Below are positions 1-8,159 of a DNA stretch of 36,472 nucleotides, piece after piece (the stretch's first letter is position 1; each line of letters opens with the position of its first letter). Location: the NCBI GenBank assembly GCA_002691465.1, contig NZHP01000012.1:1-36472 (forward strand), given 5' to 3'. The position numbers and the translations under genes are program-made. The stretch comes from Gammaproteobacteria bacterium. GTDB taxonomy: Bacteria > Pseudomonadota > Gammaproteobacteria > Steroidobacterales > UBA11654. A model generated the notes under the pieces. The model was not told the DNA's origin. It was given only the letters and a program-made list of their open reading frames with translations, and did no database searches.

Positions 1-863
1 AAAAAAAGAAGGTAGTTCCTTGCTCAATTCTGAGACATGCAATGGATAAAGGCGAAGTCGTTTCGTTTGATAAGGATCACCATGACTGCACGACAGGAGT
101 TTATACAGCAGGTGTTCATGAAGGGACAGAAGAGATTAGGAATGGCCAATACCTAGCTGTCAATATTCCAGTTTACACCGATGAAGCTGCCCAGAAGATA
201 AAATCAGGGGATTACGTTCTTCCTCAAAATACTGTCGTTGGCATTGGCGCTGCTCCACTATTGGATGTACCAGAGAATGTCAAAATTGACTGGATTGCTG
301 TTGTTTGCAATCCTCATTGGGCCAATTTTATTGGCGGCGCAAGAACCGTTATAGATGGCACACCTCCAAGGGGAGCTTGTGGATCATCCTTTTGTAGTGA
401 TCTCTTTGCGACACCATGGCACGATGACAATGTTGTCATAACACCTGGTGATTTAGGTGGGAGAATGAATAACCGATTAAAACCAGAGGAGATGTTTGTT
501 GTGATTCCAAGCAAATATCTAGAAAGTTTACTCACCATAATGACTTCAATACCAGATGCTCGAGCCGTATTAGAAGCAACCAAACCAGAAGATTCAGATT
601 ATTGGAAAAAAAGAGACCGCGCAAAACGAGCCAAAGAAAAGATAGATCAACCGATAGAAGAAGACTCTTTTGACTCAAAGGTCAGCATGCAATGGAGTGC
701 AGAGGCAAAAGCCATGATTGCAAAAGCTCCCTCAGGAATCATTGAAATGGCAATCAACAATGTCGAGGATTTTGCAAGAGATAGTGGGATTGATGCGATT
801 GATAAAGATGTTGTTACTGATCAGATGAAAAGCGTAGGGATGGACCCAAATATGCTTTCATAA
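1..863 (+). CDS. DUF169 family protein with C-terminal PCP_red-like domain (5' truncated)
   Basis: The frame is open to the left edge; upstream of the first in-window ATG (42) it continues as Lys/Val-rich residues then CSILRHAMDKGE, so the true start lies outside. The first ~190 visible residues match the DUF169 (COG2043) pattern: an early C..R motif, a DHHDCTTGVYTAGV block, a central GACGSSFCSD segment and the run GDLGGRMNNRLKPEEM followed by a hydrophobic 'vviPskyl' strand. Several conserved Cys fit the metal or cofactor binding suspected for this family, whose function is unknown. The last ~55 residues (from MQWSAEAKAMIAKAP) look like the PCP_red domain found at the C-terminus of light-independent protochlorophyllide reductase subunit B. 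The link between them is charged and probably flexible. It ends 5 bp from the convergent Sco gene. Confidence 0.75.
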   Translation, partial: KKKVVPCSILRHAMDKGEVVSFDKDHHDCTTGVYTAGVHEGTEEIRNGQYLAVNIPVYTDEAAQKIKSGDYVLPQNTVVGIGAAPLLDVPENVKIDWIAVVCNPHWANFIGGARTVIDGTPPRGACGSSFCSDLFATPWHDDNVVITPGDLGGRMNNRLKPEEMFVVIPSKYLESLLTIMTSIPDARAVLEATKPEDSDYWKKRDRAKRAKEKIDQPIEEDSFDSKVSMQWSAEAKAMIAKAPSGIIEMAINNVEDFARDSGIDAIDKDVVTDQMKSVGMDPNMLS

Positions 864-868
864 AAATC

Positions 869-1489
869 TTAGAAGTTATTTAAAATTGTAAAAAAGTCAC
901 CCTCTAGTTCCCCGACTGTATTTGCTGGACTCATTGTTGCAAATAGCGAGCCATCTTTATCGAATACAAAGATCGATGCGGTGTGATTAAAATCATAACC
1001 TTGATCTTTATTGATTCTTTGATAGAAGACGCTCAGACTCGAGGTGAAAGATTGTATATTTTCATATGTTCCTGTAACGCCAAGCATGGTCTCGTCAAAA
1101 TAACCAATATATTCATCCAACCTTTCAGTAGAATCTCGATCTGGATCGAGGGTTACGAGAACAGTATTAAAGCTGGTTGATGGAAGATCTTCCTTAATTC
1201 CATTTTTGATTTCAGCTAGTTTATATATAGTCGTTGGGCAAACATCAGGACAGTTTGTATAACCAAAGAAGAGAACCGTCCAACTTCCTACAAGGCTTTT
1301 TTTATTAAAGACTTCATTGTTTTGATCAATCAGTTCAAAATTATCTATTTCCATTGGCCTCGTAAGGATTTTGCCAGTGACTAGAGATGGTTTTTTTTCT
1401 AATAATGATGGCAATGATTGAAAATAAGTAAAGAGCCCAGTGATACCAAAGAGAATAAGCACTATAAAAATGATGTTTCTTCTATTCAT
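869..1489 (-). CDS. Sco1/SenC family copper chaperone for cytochrome c oxidase
   Basis: This is a membrane-anchored thioredoxin-fold protein of about 206 residues. The N-terminus has a single hydrophobic anchor (roughly residues 5-22). The copper-binding signature is complete: TNCPDVCP gives the CxxxC pair (about Cys80 and Cys84) and the distal His lies in FNHTASIFVF (about His169). Sco proteins deliver copper to, or reduce thiols of, the CuA site of cytochrome c oxidase on the periplasmic face. I chose the ATG at 1489 rather than 1495 because AAGGG sits 6 nt before it; both overlap the end of the PCuAC gene, so the two are probably translationally coupled. The pairing of PCuAC and Sco is a common copper-delivery arrangement. 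Confidence 0.93.
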   Translation of the reverse strand: MNRRNIIFIVLILFGITGLFTYFQSLPSLLEKKPSLVTGKILTRPMEIDNFELIDQNNEVFNKKSLVGSWTVLFFGYTNCPDVCPTTIYKLAEIKNGIKEDLPSTSFNTVLVTLDPDRDSTERLDEYIGYFDETMLGVTGTYENIQSFTSSLSVFYQRINKDQGYDFNHTASIFVFDKDGSLFATMSPANTVGELEGDFFTILNNF

Positions 1490-1934
1490 AGCCATCCCTT
1501 AAAACCATTGCATCGCTTCTGAGAATCTTAATTCTATCTAAAGTTTTATAGTAAATGATCAGCTCGACTAGATTTCCTTCTTTGATTTCTTTTTTAGGGC
1601 TCATCATCATTAAATGATAGCCGCCTGGGTCTAATTTTACTTCAGAGTTCTCAGGAATTCTGAGGCTATCTATTTTCCTCATTGAGGATATTCCGTCTTC
1701 AATAAATGATGAATGTATTTCGATTTGATCAAAAGCATTTGATTTCATCTTTTTTATCGTGATTTCATTGGGGGAAACATTTTTGAATTTCAAATAACCC
1801 GAGAATATTTTTGAATTTGGAGGTGCTGACCTAATCCATGAATCATTCACATCGAGTTCTGCAAAGATCTCTTGCCCAAAAGCAATTGATAAGAAGGCGA
1901 TTAAAATAAGAGGCTTTATACTCTTGGTCCGCAA
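1482..1934 (-). CDS. PCuAC periplasmic copper chaperone
   Basis: This 150-residue protein has a signal peptide (about residues 1-25, ending near IFA). It carries the exact PCuAC ligand pattern H-x10-M-x21-H-x-M: His74, Met85, His107 and Met109. PCuAC proteins bind Cu(I) in the periplasm and pass it to Sco or straight to the CuA site of cytochrome oxidase. The start is a TTG at 1934, because an in-frame TAG lies just upstream and no other early start exists. That start falls inside the end of a 50-residue membrane-protein ORF (19-bp overlap), and the stop overlaps the Sco start, so translation of all three is probably coupled. Confidence 0.93.
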   Translation of the reverse strand: MRTKSIKPLILIAFLSIAFGQEIFAELDVNDSWIRSAPPNSKIFSGYLKFKNVSPNEITIKKMKSNAFDQIEIHSSFIEDGISSMRKIDSLRIPENSEVKLDPGGYHLMMMSPKKEIKEGNLVELIIYYKTLDRIKILRSDAMVLRDGYE

Positions 1935-2068
1935 ATGACTGCTACTGGATTATATTCAGGAAAGAAAAGCATAGATAGAAATGCCCAAGCATTGAATAAG
2001 ACCAAGATTAAAAATGGAATGGAAGCCAATCCACCAAAAATATATATGTATTTCTTATCTGCTTTCAT
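1916..2068 (-). CDS. Small single-pass membrane protein, unknown function (50 aa)
   Basis: An ATG at 2068 opens a 50-codon frame ending in TAA at 1916. The protein starts MKADKKYIY, then a long hydrophobic stretch (about residues 8-36), and ends PEYNPVAVICGPRV. Charge is concentrated at the N-terminus, as in a single-pass inner-membrane protein. It fills the gap between the FAD oxidoreductase and the PCuAC gene and overlaps the PCuAC TTG start by 19 bp, which would give PCuAC an upstream translating ribosome. No clear Shine-Dalgarno is seen. I do not recognise a family; a role in copper or oxidase assembly is only suggested by position. Confidence 0.5.
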   Translation of the reverse strand: MKADKKYIYIFGGLASIPFLILVLFNAWAFLSMLFFPEYNPVAVICGPRV

Positions 2069-2101
2069 TTAGTCGCCATTTTACATTTGTACATTCGCAT
2101 A

Positions 2102-3295
2102 TCAAGCAAATCTGGATGGCCTGAAATTATCAAGAATAGGAATACTTTTATTTTCTAAAAGCTCTTCAGAAACCAATTTTGAAACAATTGCAGCCAAACT
2201 GATTCCGCTGTGCATCATGGACACATAAATGCCATCGACTTTCTTAATTCTCCCAATGATAGGGATTCTGTCTTTTGGCAGAGGCCTCCAACCTATTGAG
2301 ACTTCTTCAATCTCAATACTTTCGAGACCATTAGTGAAGTTTTTTGCTGTAGCCATGATTCTTTCGGTATGCAATTCTTCAAATTCCTTGGATGGGAATT
2401 TATTTGGTCGCTTCTTCAGGCGATCAAAGTGATTGAGAGGAGCACCATCTTGCTCACCAAGTATGATTGCGCCATTTTTTTGTTGATGGATATGCACACC
2501 CGGGCCAACAATTATCTTATTGAAAAGACTCTCGACCGGTTTAGATCTCAAAATGATTCCAGGAGTTGGAGTGGATAGAGTATTGAGACCCAGATTTTTA
2601 TCTGTCTCAATTCCGCAGGCAAAGATTGCATAATCAGTTTCAATTACTCCTTGATTTGTATCAATGGATTTAAGTTTCCCATTTTGTTGATTCAGTTTTA
2701 AAAACTCACATGGAAAAATACTTTCTCCTCCAAGTCTTTCGAATTCTCCTTGAATCAGCTGAATTGCATGAATTGTGTCTATTGCACCGTCAGATAAAGA
2801 ATGAACAATCTGTTTTCGATCTCCAAAGTTTGTATTGGGCTCCATTCGCTGGGCTTGAGAGAATGAGATAATCTCAACAGGAGTATATGTGGGATATTCT
2901 CTTATCGCATTGATCTCAGAAAATAATTCTTCTTGTTGACTATCATTTTCAAACCATTCGAGTGATCCATTCCATCTGATATCAAAGTTAAATTCTGTTT
3001 CCAGAGATTTGTAGGCATCAATGCCCAGTTGCGATAAAAGATTATATTCATATGGTTTCTTTGGGTACGTTGCATTGATCCATGAGAAAGAGTGTCCGCT
3101 CGCGCCAGAAGCTGGAAATTCTTTGTCTATGATTTTTACATCTGCACCCTTTTTTACCAGTTCGTATGCAATCATTGTTCCTATGATTCCAGCACCTATG
3201 ACCACTATCTTTGGACTTTTTAGTATTTCACCAAAGCTCCTACTGGATGGCAAAGTCAGTAAGCCCATTAATTTTGTGAATGTTCTTCTATCCAT
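2102..3295 (-). CDS. FAD-dependent oxidoreductase, DAO family, with twin-arginine signal
   Basis: From the ATG at 3295 the protein is 397 residues. It opens MDRRTFTKLMGLL, a Tat-type RRxFxK motif followed by a short hydrophobic core, then the Rossmann FAD-binding signature VVIGAGIIGTMIAYEL with the acidic end of the second strand (VKIIDK). The GWRPLPKDRIPIIG motif near the C-terminus is typical of the DAO fold (glycine/D-amino-acid oxidases and dehydrogenases), where it binds the FAD pyrophosphate. It most likely deaminates an amino acid or secondary amine, possibly on the periplasmic side; the substrate cannot be told. A longer frame to 3346 exists, but the internal start restores the Tat motif at the very N-terminus and leaves only an 8-bp overlap with the membrane protein upstream. 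Confidence 0.82.
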   Translation of the reverse strand: MDRRTFTKLMGLLTLPSSRSFGEILKSPKIVVIGAGIIGTMIAYELVKKGADVKIIDKEFPASGASGHSFSWINATYPKKPYEYNLLSQLGIDAYKSLETEFNFDIRWNGSLEWFENDSQQEELFSEINAIREYPTYTPVEIISFSQAQRMEPNTNFGDRKQIVHSLSDGAIDTIHAIQLIQGEFERLGGESIFPCEFLKLNQQNGKLKSIDTNQGVIETDYAIFACGIETDKNLGLNTLSTPTPGIILRSKPVESLFNKIIVGPGVHIHQQKNGAIILGEQDGAPLNHFDRLKKRPNKFPSKEFEELHTERIMATAKNFTNGLESIEIEEVSIGWRPLPKDRIPIIGRIKKVDGIYVSMMHSGISLAAIVSKLVSEELLENKSIPILDNFRPSRFA

Positions 3296-3905
3296 TTGAA
3301 GAGAGCTCAATAGCAAGATACAAAAAAACAATTCCACTCGATGCACATAAGGTCGTCAGACCATGATAGAACTGATTTTCAGTTTGTATAAGTTTATTGA
3401 AAAATATGACAGTTAGCGCAATAGAGAAAAATTGGAGAAAAATTACCACTTGTTCAAAAAGAAAATATGCACTAATTGTGTTTGCGAAACCTATGATTGT
3501 GAGTGGCAAGAAGGGAAGTATCTTTTTGTAATAAATGAATGGCATGATCAAGATAAGAAACAAACATAAGTATTTAACCAGAGATATATTTCCTATAAGA
3601 CCATAGAGGATAATGCATTGGCCCACCAAGATAGAAAAAGAAAAAAGACCATCAAGTAAGCTATGCCCATTGCCACTTGCTGAATCATCAGTGACATACC
3701 ATTCATCGAGATGATTTTGGCATATCTCAAAAAGGCTTCCTGCCATCAAAAAGAAAACAGCATAAAAGAAAAAATGTTTCTGAAAAATTCGCTCATCTAG
3801 AAACGATTCGTTTTGAGCGATCATGGGTATGAGAATCAGTGGAATCAATAAAGCATAGATGTGAATGGGCAAGATCCAAGCACTCATTTTTGCATCTATT
3901 TTCAT
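3288..3905 (-). CDS. Multi-pass membrane protein, unknown function
   Basis: About 205 residues with six or seven predicted membrane helices separated by short loops. I do not recognise the family. The one long polar loop, after the second helix, holds FEICQNHLDEWYVTDD, with His, Asp, Glu and Cys that could bind metal or form an active site. The reading frame extends to a TTG at 3914, but the ATG at 3905 is more likely. It lies 18 bp after trhO and its stop overlaps the Tat-type oxidoreductase start, so it belongs to the ispB-to-sco run. Confidence 0.7.
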   Translation of the reverse strand: MKIDAKMSAWILPIHIYALLIPLILIPMIAQNESFLDERIFQKHFFFYAVFFLMAGSLFEICQNHLDEWYVTDDSASGNGHSLLDGLFSFSILVGQCIILYGLIGNISLVKYLCLFLILIMPFIYYKKILPFLPLTIIGFANTISAYFLFEQVVIFLQFFSIALTVIFFNKLIQTENQFYHGLTTLCASSGIVFLYLAIELSSNG

Positions 3906-3923
3906 TACAACCAATCATACACT

Positions 3924-4871
3924 CTATTTGAGAGCTTTGGATTGATTGCTATATATTTTGCCAATATGTTTTTCACCCCTCTCTTTTGCAAGGTTTATTT
4001 GTTTTTGTCTTTCAGCAAATCGCTTCTTTTTTTCTTCACTGTGAGTTCCAAAACAATTTGGACAACTAATGCCTTCAACATACTCATCAGATTCAATGTC
4101 ATCCTCACTGATTGGCATTCTGCAGGCATGGCAAAGCGAGAAATCGCCTTCTAACAAACCATGCTTGATTGAAACTCGATCATCAAAAACAAAACATTCA
4201 CCATCCCAGAGAGTCTCAGATTCACTGATTTCTTCTAGGTATTTTATAATACCGCCATCCAGCTGATAAACTTCTTCGTATCCATTTTTAATCATAAGCG
4301 AACTTGCTTTTTCACAACGAATACCTCCGGTACAAAACATGGCAACTTTTTTCTTATTCGTCATTAATTCCCCGAGGTTTTCTTCAATCCATTTTGGAAA
4401 TTCTCTAAACGAATTAGTCATGGGGTTAATGGCATTTTTAAAAGTACCAATGGAGTATTCATACTGATTTCTAGTGTCGATAACGAGTGTATTAGGATCA
4501 TTGATCAATTCGTTCCACTCTTTGTTTTTAATATGTCGACCAGTGATTTGGGAAGGGTTGATGTCTCTTAAACCCATTGTCACGATTTCTTTTTTTATTT
4601 TTACCTTCATCCTCCCGAAGGTTTCTCCTGATGCATATGAGTATTTTGGTTCTAGATCTTTAAGATGAGGATCAGTTTTTAGAAATTCTATGACTTCACC
4701 GATGTTTTTCTCTTTGCCCGATATGGTCCCATTAATGCCTTCATTAGCAAGAATGATGGTGCCTAGAATTTCCCTTTCTTTGCAAAAGCTTTCTAGTCTT
4801 TTCTTTCTTTTTGAAATTCCGCCCCAGTTGACGAATTTATAAAATGAGATGACTGTATGTTTTTCTGTCAC
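3924..4871 (-). CDS. trhO: tRNA uridine(34) hydroxylase, rhodanese family (YceA-like)
   Basis: This 315-residue protein has the TrhO/YceA layout: an N-terminal ferredoxin-like domain with LANEGINGTISG, a linker, and a rhodanese domain (about residues 125-225) with the active-site loop CTGGIRCEKAS, catalytic Cys at about 180. A C-terminal tail carries two CxxC pairs (CHAC and CPNC), likely a zinc knuckle. TrhO hydroxylates U34 of certain tRNAs in the prephenate-independent, oxygen-dependent route to 5-methoxy- or carboxymethoxyuridine. The start is a GTG at 4871, with AAGG directly before it. The gene begins 7 bp after the ispB stop. Confidence 0.92.
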   Translation of the reverse strand: MTEKHTVISFYKFVNWGGISKRKKRLESFCKEREILGTIILANEGINGTISGKEKNIGEVIEFLKTDPHLKDLEPKYSYASGETFGRMKVKIKKEIVTMGLRDINPSQITGRHIKNKEWNELINDPNTLVIDTRNQYEYSIGTFKNAINPMTNSFREFPKWIEENLGELMTNKKKVAMFCTGGIRCEKASSLMIKNGYEEVYQLDGGIIKYLEEISESETLWDGECFVFDDRVSIKHGLLEGDFSLCHACRMPISEDDIESDEYVEGISCPNCFGTHSEEKKKRFAERQKQINLAKERGEKHIGKIYSNQSKALK

Positions 4872-4878
4872 CTTACTG

Positions 4879-5883
4879 TCAATAAGAGCGATGCAAAATG
4901 ATTTCTGCCAAGGTTGTCAGAGCAGTTTTATATTTGCTGTTATCGAGTGATTGGATTGAGTGCAATGCAAATTCTGTTTTCTCTTTAGCATCATTGACTG
5001 AAGAAGCAATTGACCCCGTGGATTGAATGCACCCAATTATTTTGTCTGCATTTTTTGAATCTTTATTTAATATGGCTTGACTGATCATCTCCTGCATATC
5101 TGGCATTGCTCGCTCAAGAGTATAAATCATAGGTAGAGTTACCTTTCCTTCAGCCAGGTCGTCACCCACATCTTTACCCATGATTTCAAATGAGGAGCTG
5201 TAATCCAATACATCATCTACAATTTGATATGCCATACCCAATTCTTTTCCAAATAGTTGCAGTGTATTGAGCACTGTTTGAGACTGATTACTCAAAAGTC
5301 CACCTACAACCATGGCCGCTTCAAAGAGCTTTCCTGTTTTACGATAGATAACCTCAAGATATTGCTCTCTATTGATTTTTGGATTTCCACTATTGATGAG
5401 TTGTAATACTTCGCCTTCAGCAATGGTATTTGTTGCATCTGACATAACTTCCATAATTCCCATGTGATTGATTTGCACCATAATTTGGAAGGCCCTCGAG
5501 TACAAGAAGTCACCAACCAAGATAGTTGATTCATTCCCGAAACTTTGATGCGCTGTTTTGATGCCTCTCCTTGAATCGGAATTATCAACCACATCATCAT
5601 GGAGCAGGGTAGCGGTGTGAATAAACTCGATCATTGCTGCTGCTTTTACAATTCGATCTAAATCCGATGCCCCACAAGCTCTTGCTGATAGCAGAACTAT
5701 AAGCGGTCTGATTCTTTTCCCACCGCTATTAACAATGTATTGAGAGATATTGTTTATCAGCTCTATGTCGCTCGACAGCTGTTTTTCTATTTCTTGATCA
5801 AGTAATGACCATTCTTTGGAAACAATTGATCTTATTTCTTCCAAAGACGCTTTCTGTTCTCTAATTTTTTCTATGCTTTTCAT
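4879..5883 (-). CDS. ispB: Octaprenyl-diphosphate synthase (trans-isoprenyl diphosphate synthase)
   Basis: About 334 residues from the ATG at 5883. Both aspartate-rich motifs are intact: FARM LLHDDVVDNSDSRRG (near residue 96) and SARM YQIVDDVLDY (near 223), along with GGKRIRPLIVLLSARA. The enzyme adds isopentenyl units to make the C40-type side chain of ubiquinone. Upstream in-frame starts exist (TTG at 5922, ATG at 5901), so the exact N-terminus is uncertain. The gene is divergent from rplU, the usual gammaproteobacterial arrangement, and leads a packed minus-strand run through trhO down to sco. Confidence 0.93.
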   Translation of the reverse strand: MKSIEKIREQKASLEEIRSIVSKEWSLLDQEIEKQLSSDIELINNISQYIVNSGGKRIRPLIVLLSARACGASDLDRIVKAAAMIEFIHTATLLHDDVVDNSDSRRGIKTAHQSFGNESTILVGDFLYSRAFQIMVQINHMGIMEVMSDATNTIAEGEVLQLINSGNPKINREQYLEVIYRKTGKLFEAAMVVGGLLSNQSQTVLNTLQLFGKELGMAYQIVDDVLDYSSSFEIMGKDVGDDLAEGKVTLPMIYTLERAMPDMQEMISQAILNKDSKNADKIIGCIQSTGSIASSVNDAKEKTEFALHSIQSLDNSKYKTALTTLAEIILHRSY

Positions 5884-5943
5884 TATCTCCATCATTATCA
5901 TTTTTGATGAAAGCTTGGACAATATATCAGACCATTAAAATTA

Positions 5944-5972
5944 TTGAATAAAAAAGCTTTAATCTATAGAAT
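5944..5972 (+). promoter_or_regulatory. Probable sigma-70 promoter for rplU-rpmA-obgE
   Basis: TTGAAT (5944-5949) and TAGAAT (5967-5972) are separated by exactly 17 bp, close to TTGACA/TATAAT. The expected transcription start is near 5979, leaving about 28 nt before the rplU ATG. The site lies in the ispB/rplU divergent gap. Prediction from sequence only. Confidence 0.6.
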
Positions 5973-6006
5973 TGCCATCACTTTAGGTTGGATTTACTGG
6001 AAAAAA

Positions 6007-6378
6007 ATGTACGCAATAATTAAATCAGGTGGCAAACAGTATCGAGTGAAAAAAGGCGAGAAGCTTAAGTTAGAAAAACTAGATACTGAAATTGGCAAAA
6101 AAATAGTCTTTGATGAAGTCCTATCAGTAGGAGAGGGTGCCGATCTCAAAATCGGAACTCCATATCTGAAAGATGCAAAGGTTGAAGCAAAAGTCATCGA
6201 TGAAGGAAAATCTAAGAAAATTGAAGTAATTAAATTCAAAAGAAGAAAGAATTACAAAAGAAACTTCGGGCATCGCCAACAATATTCACTGGTTGAAATA
6301 ACAAACATCAGTGTTAAAAAGGCACCAGCCAAAAAGGTACCAGCCAAAAAGGCAGCAGCCAAGAAAGAAGAGAAATAA
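6007..6378 (+). CDS. rplU: 50S ribosomal protein L21
   Basis: The start MYAIIKSGGKQYRVKKGE and the C-terminal RNA-binding block RRKNYKRNFGHRQQYS are the L21 hallmarks. An in-frame ATG at 5944 would add 21 hydrophobic residues foreign to L21, so the ATG at 6007 is used (123 aa). L21 normally ends soon after the 'veItnI' strand at about 103 residues. Here a Lys/Ala-rich tail, KKAPAKKVPAKKAAAKKEEK, is added, encoded by a 15-bp tandem repeat. L21 binds 23S rRNA and the gene leads the rplU-rpmA-obgE operon. Confidence 0.97.
   Translation: MYAIIKSGGKQYRVKKGEKLKLEKLDTEIGKKIVFDEVLSVGEGADLKIGTPYLKDAKVEAKVIDEGKSKKIEVIKFKRRKNYKRNFGHRQQYSLVEITNISVKKAPAKKVPAKKAAAKKEEK
6316..6360 (+). repeat. Three tandem 15-bp repeats in the rplU tail
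   Basis: Three head-to-tail 15-mers, AAAAAGGCACCAGCC, AAAAAGGTACCAGCC and AAAAAGGCAGCAGCC, encode Lys-Lys-(Ala/Val)-(Pro/Ala)-Ala units. They differ at two positions only, as expected for a recently expanded, in-frame microsatellite. Confidence 0.9.
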
Positions 6379-6399
6379 TAAAAATTTAGAGGACTTAAC

Positions 6400-6663
6400 A
6401 TGGCGCATAAGAAAGCAGGCGGAAGTTCCAGGAATGGAAGAGATTCAGAGTCCAAGAGGCTTGGGCTAAAGAAGTATGGTGGCCAGTCAGTTCGGGCCGG
6501 CAATATCATTGTTAGGCAGAGAGGGACTAAGTTTCATCCAGGTAAAAATGTTGGCATCGGTAAAGATCATACATTGTTTGCAAAAATCGATGGTGAGCTT
6601 AAATTTGAGAAAAAAGGTTCAACCTTAAAACAATACGCAACAGTCATACCTTTTTCAGACTAG
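6400..6663 (+). CDS. rpmA: 50S ribosomal protein L27
   Basis: 87 residues beginning [19 protein letters not shown] with the conserved [15 protein letters not shown] segment, a full-length L27. Its Ala-His-Lys-Lys N-terminus reaches the peptidyl-transferase centre. AGAGG lies about 8 nt before the ATG. It follows rplU by 21 bp. Confidence 0.98.
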   Translation: MAHKKAGGSSRNGRDSESKRLGLKKYGGQSVRAGNIIVRQRGTKFHPGKNVGIGKDHTLFAKIDGELKFEKKGSTLKQYATVIPFSD

Positions 6664-6685
6664 CTCTTCGATCCACTTAACTTAA

Positions 6686-7750
<1,065 letters not shown>

Positions 7751-7755
7751 GAGAT

Positions 7756-8019
7756 TTAAGCAATCGACTTAATTTTTTTAACAAGCTTACTCTTCTGATT
7801 AGCTGCTTTATTGGGATGGATAACACCTTTTCTCGCCAATGAATCAATCAATGGTTGAGCTTTTCTGTATTCAGTAGACGCTTCATCAGAGTTTTCTTCA
7901 CTCACAGCTTTTAGAACTCTTTTTACAGAAGTTCTCATTCTGTTTTTGAGCGCAATATTATTCTCTCTGTTCGTTTTATTCTGTCTAGCTCTTTTCTTTG
8001 CTGATGGTGTATTAGCCAT
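7756..8019 (-). CDS. rpsT: 30S ribosomal protein S20
   Basis: 87 residues, MANTPSAKKRARQNKTNRENN..., ending in GVIHPNKAANQKSKLVKKI, a complete S20. It binds 16S rRNA in the body of the 30S subunit. It is transcribed away from murJ, a conserved beta/gammaproteobacterial neighbour pair, and converges on obgE. Confidence 0.97.
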   Translation of the reverse strand: MANTPSAKKRARQNKTNRENNIALKNRMRTSVKRVLKAVSEENSDEASTEYRKAQPLIDSLARKGVIHPNKAANQKSKLVKKIKSIA

Positions 8020-8060
8020 ATTTATTACCTAGCATTAGCCTTAATGTTAAAAAGGGGTGT

Positions 8061-8090
8061 ATTCTTTTATATTTGTAGGGTCATTGTCAA
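8061..8090 (-). promoter_or_regulatory. Possible rpsT promoter
   Basis: On the minus strand a perfect TTGACA lies at 8090-8085. An AAGAAT at 8066-8061 gives an 18-bp spacer. The overlapping TATAAA is too close for normal spacing. The -35 is convincing, the -10 is not. Confidence 0.35.
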
Positions 8091-8159
8091 TAAATATTAT
8101 TAGGGAATCGTTACTTATCAAGAATAGATATCTTGTTATCATTCATTTAAGTGAAAATA

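Noticed and set aside
5304..5600. 98-residue minus-strand frame within ispB
   Set aside because: Overlaps the ispB catalytic region in another frame; no start signal or recognisable pattern.
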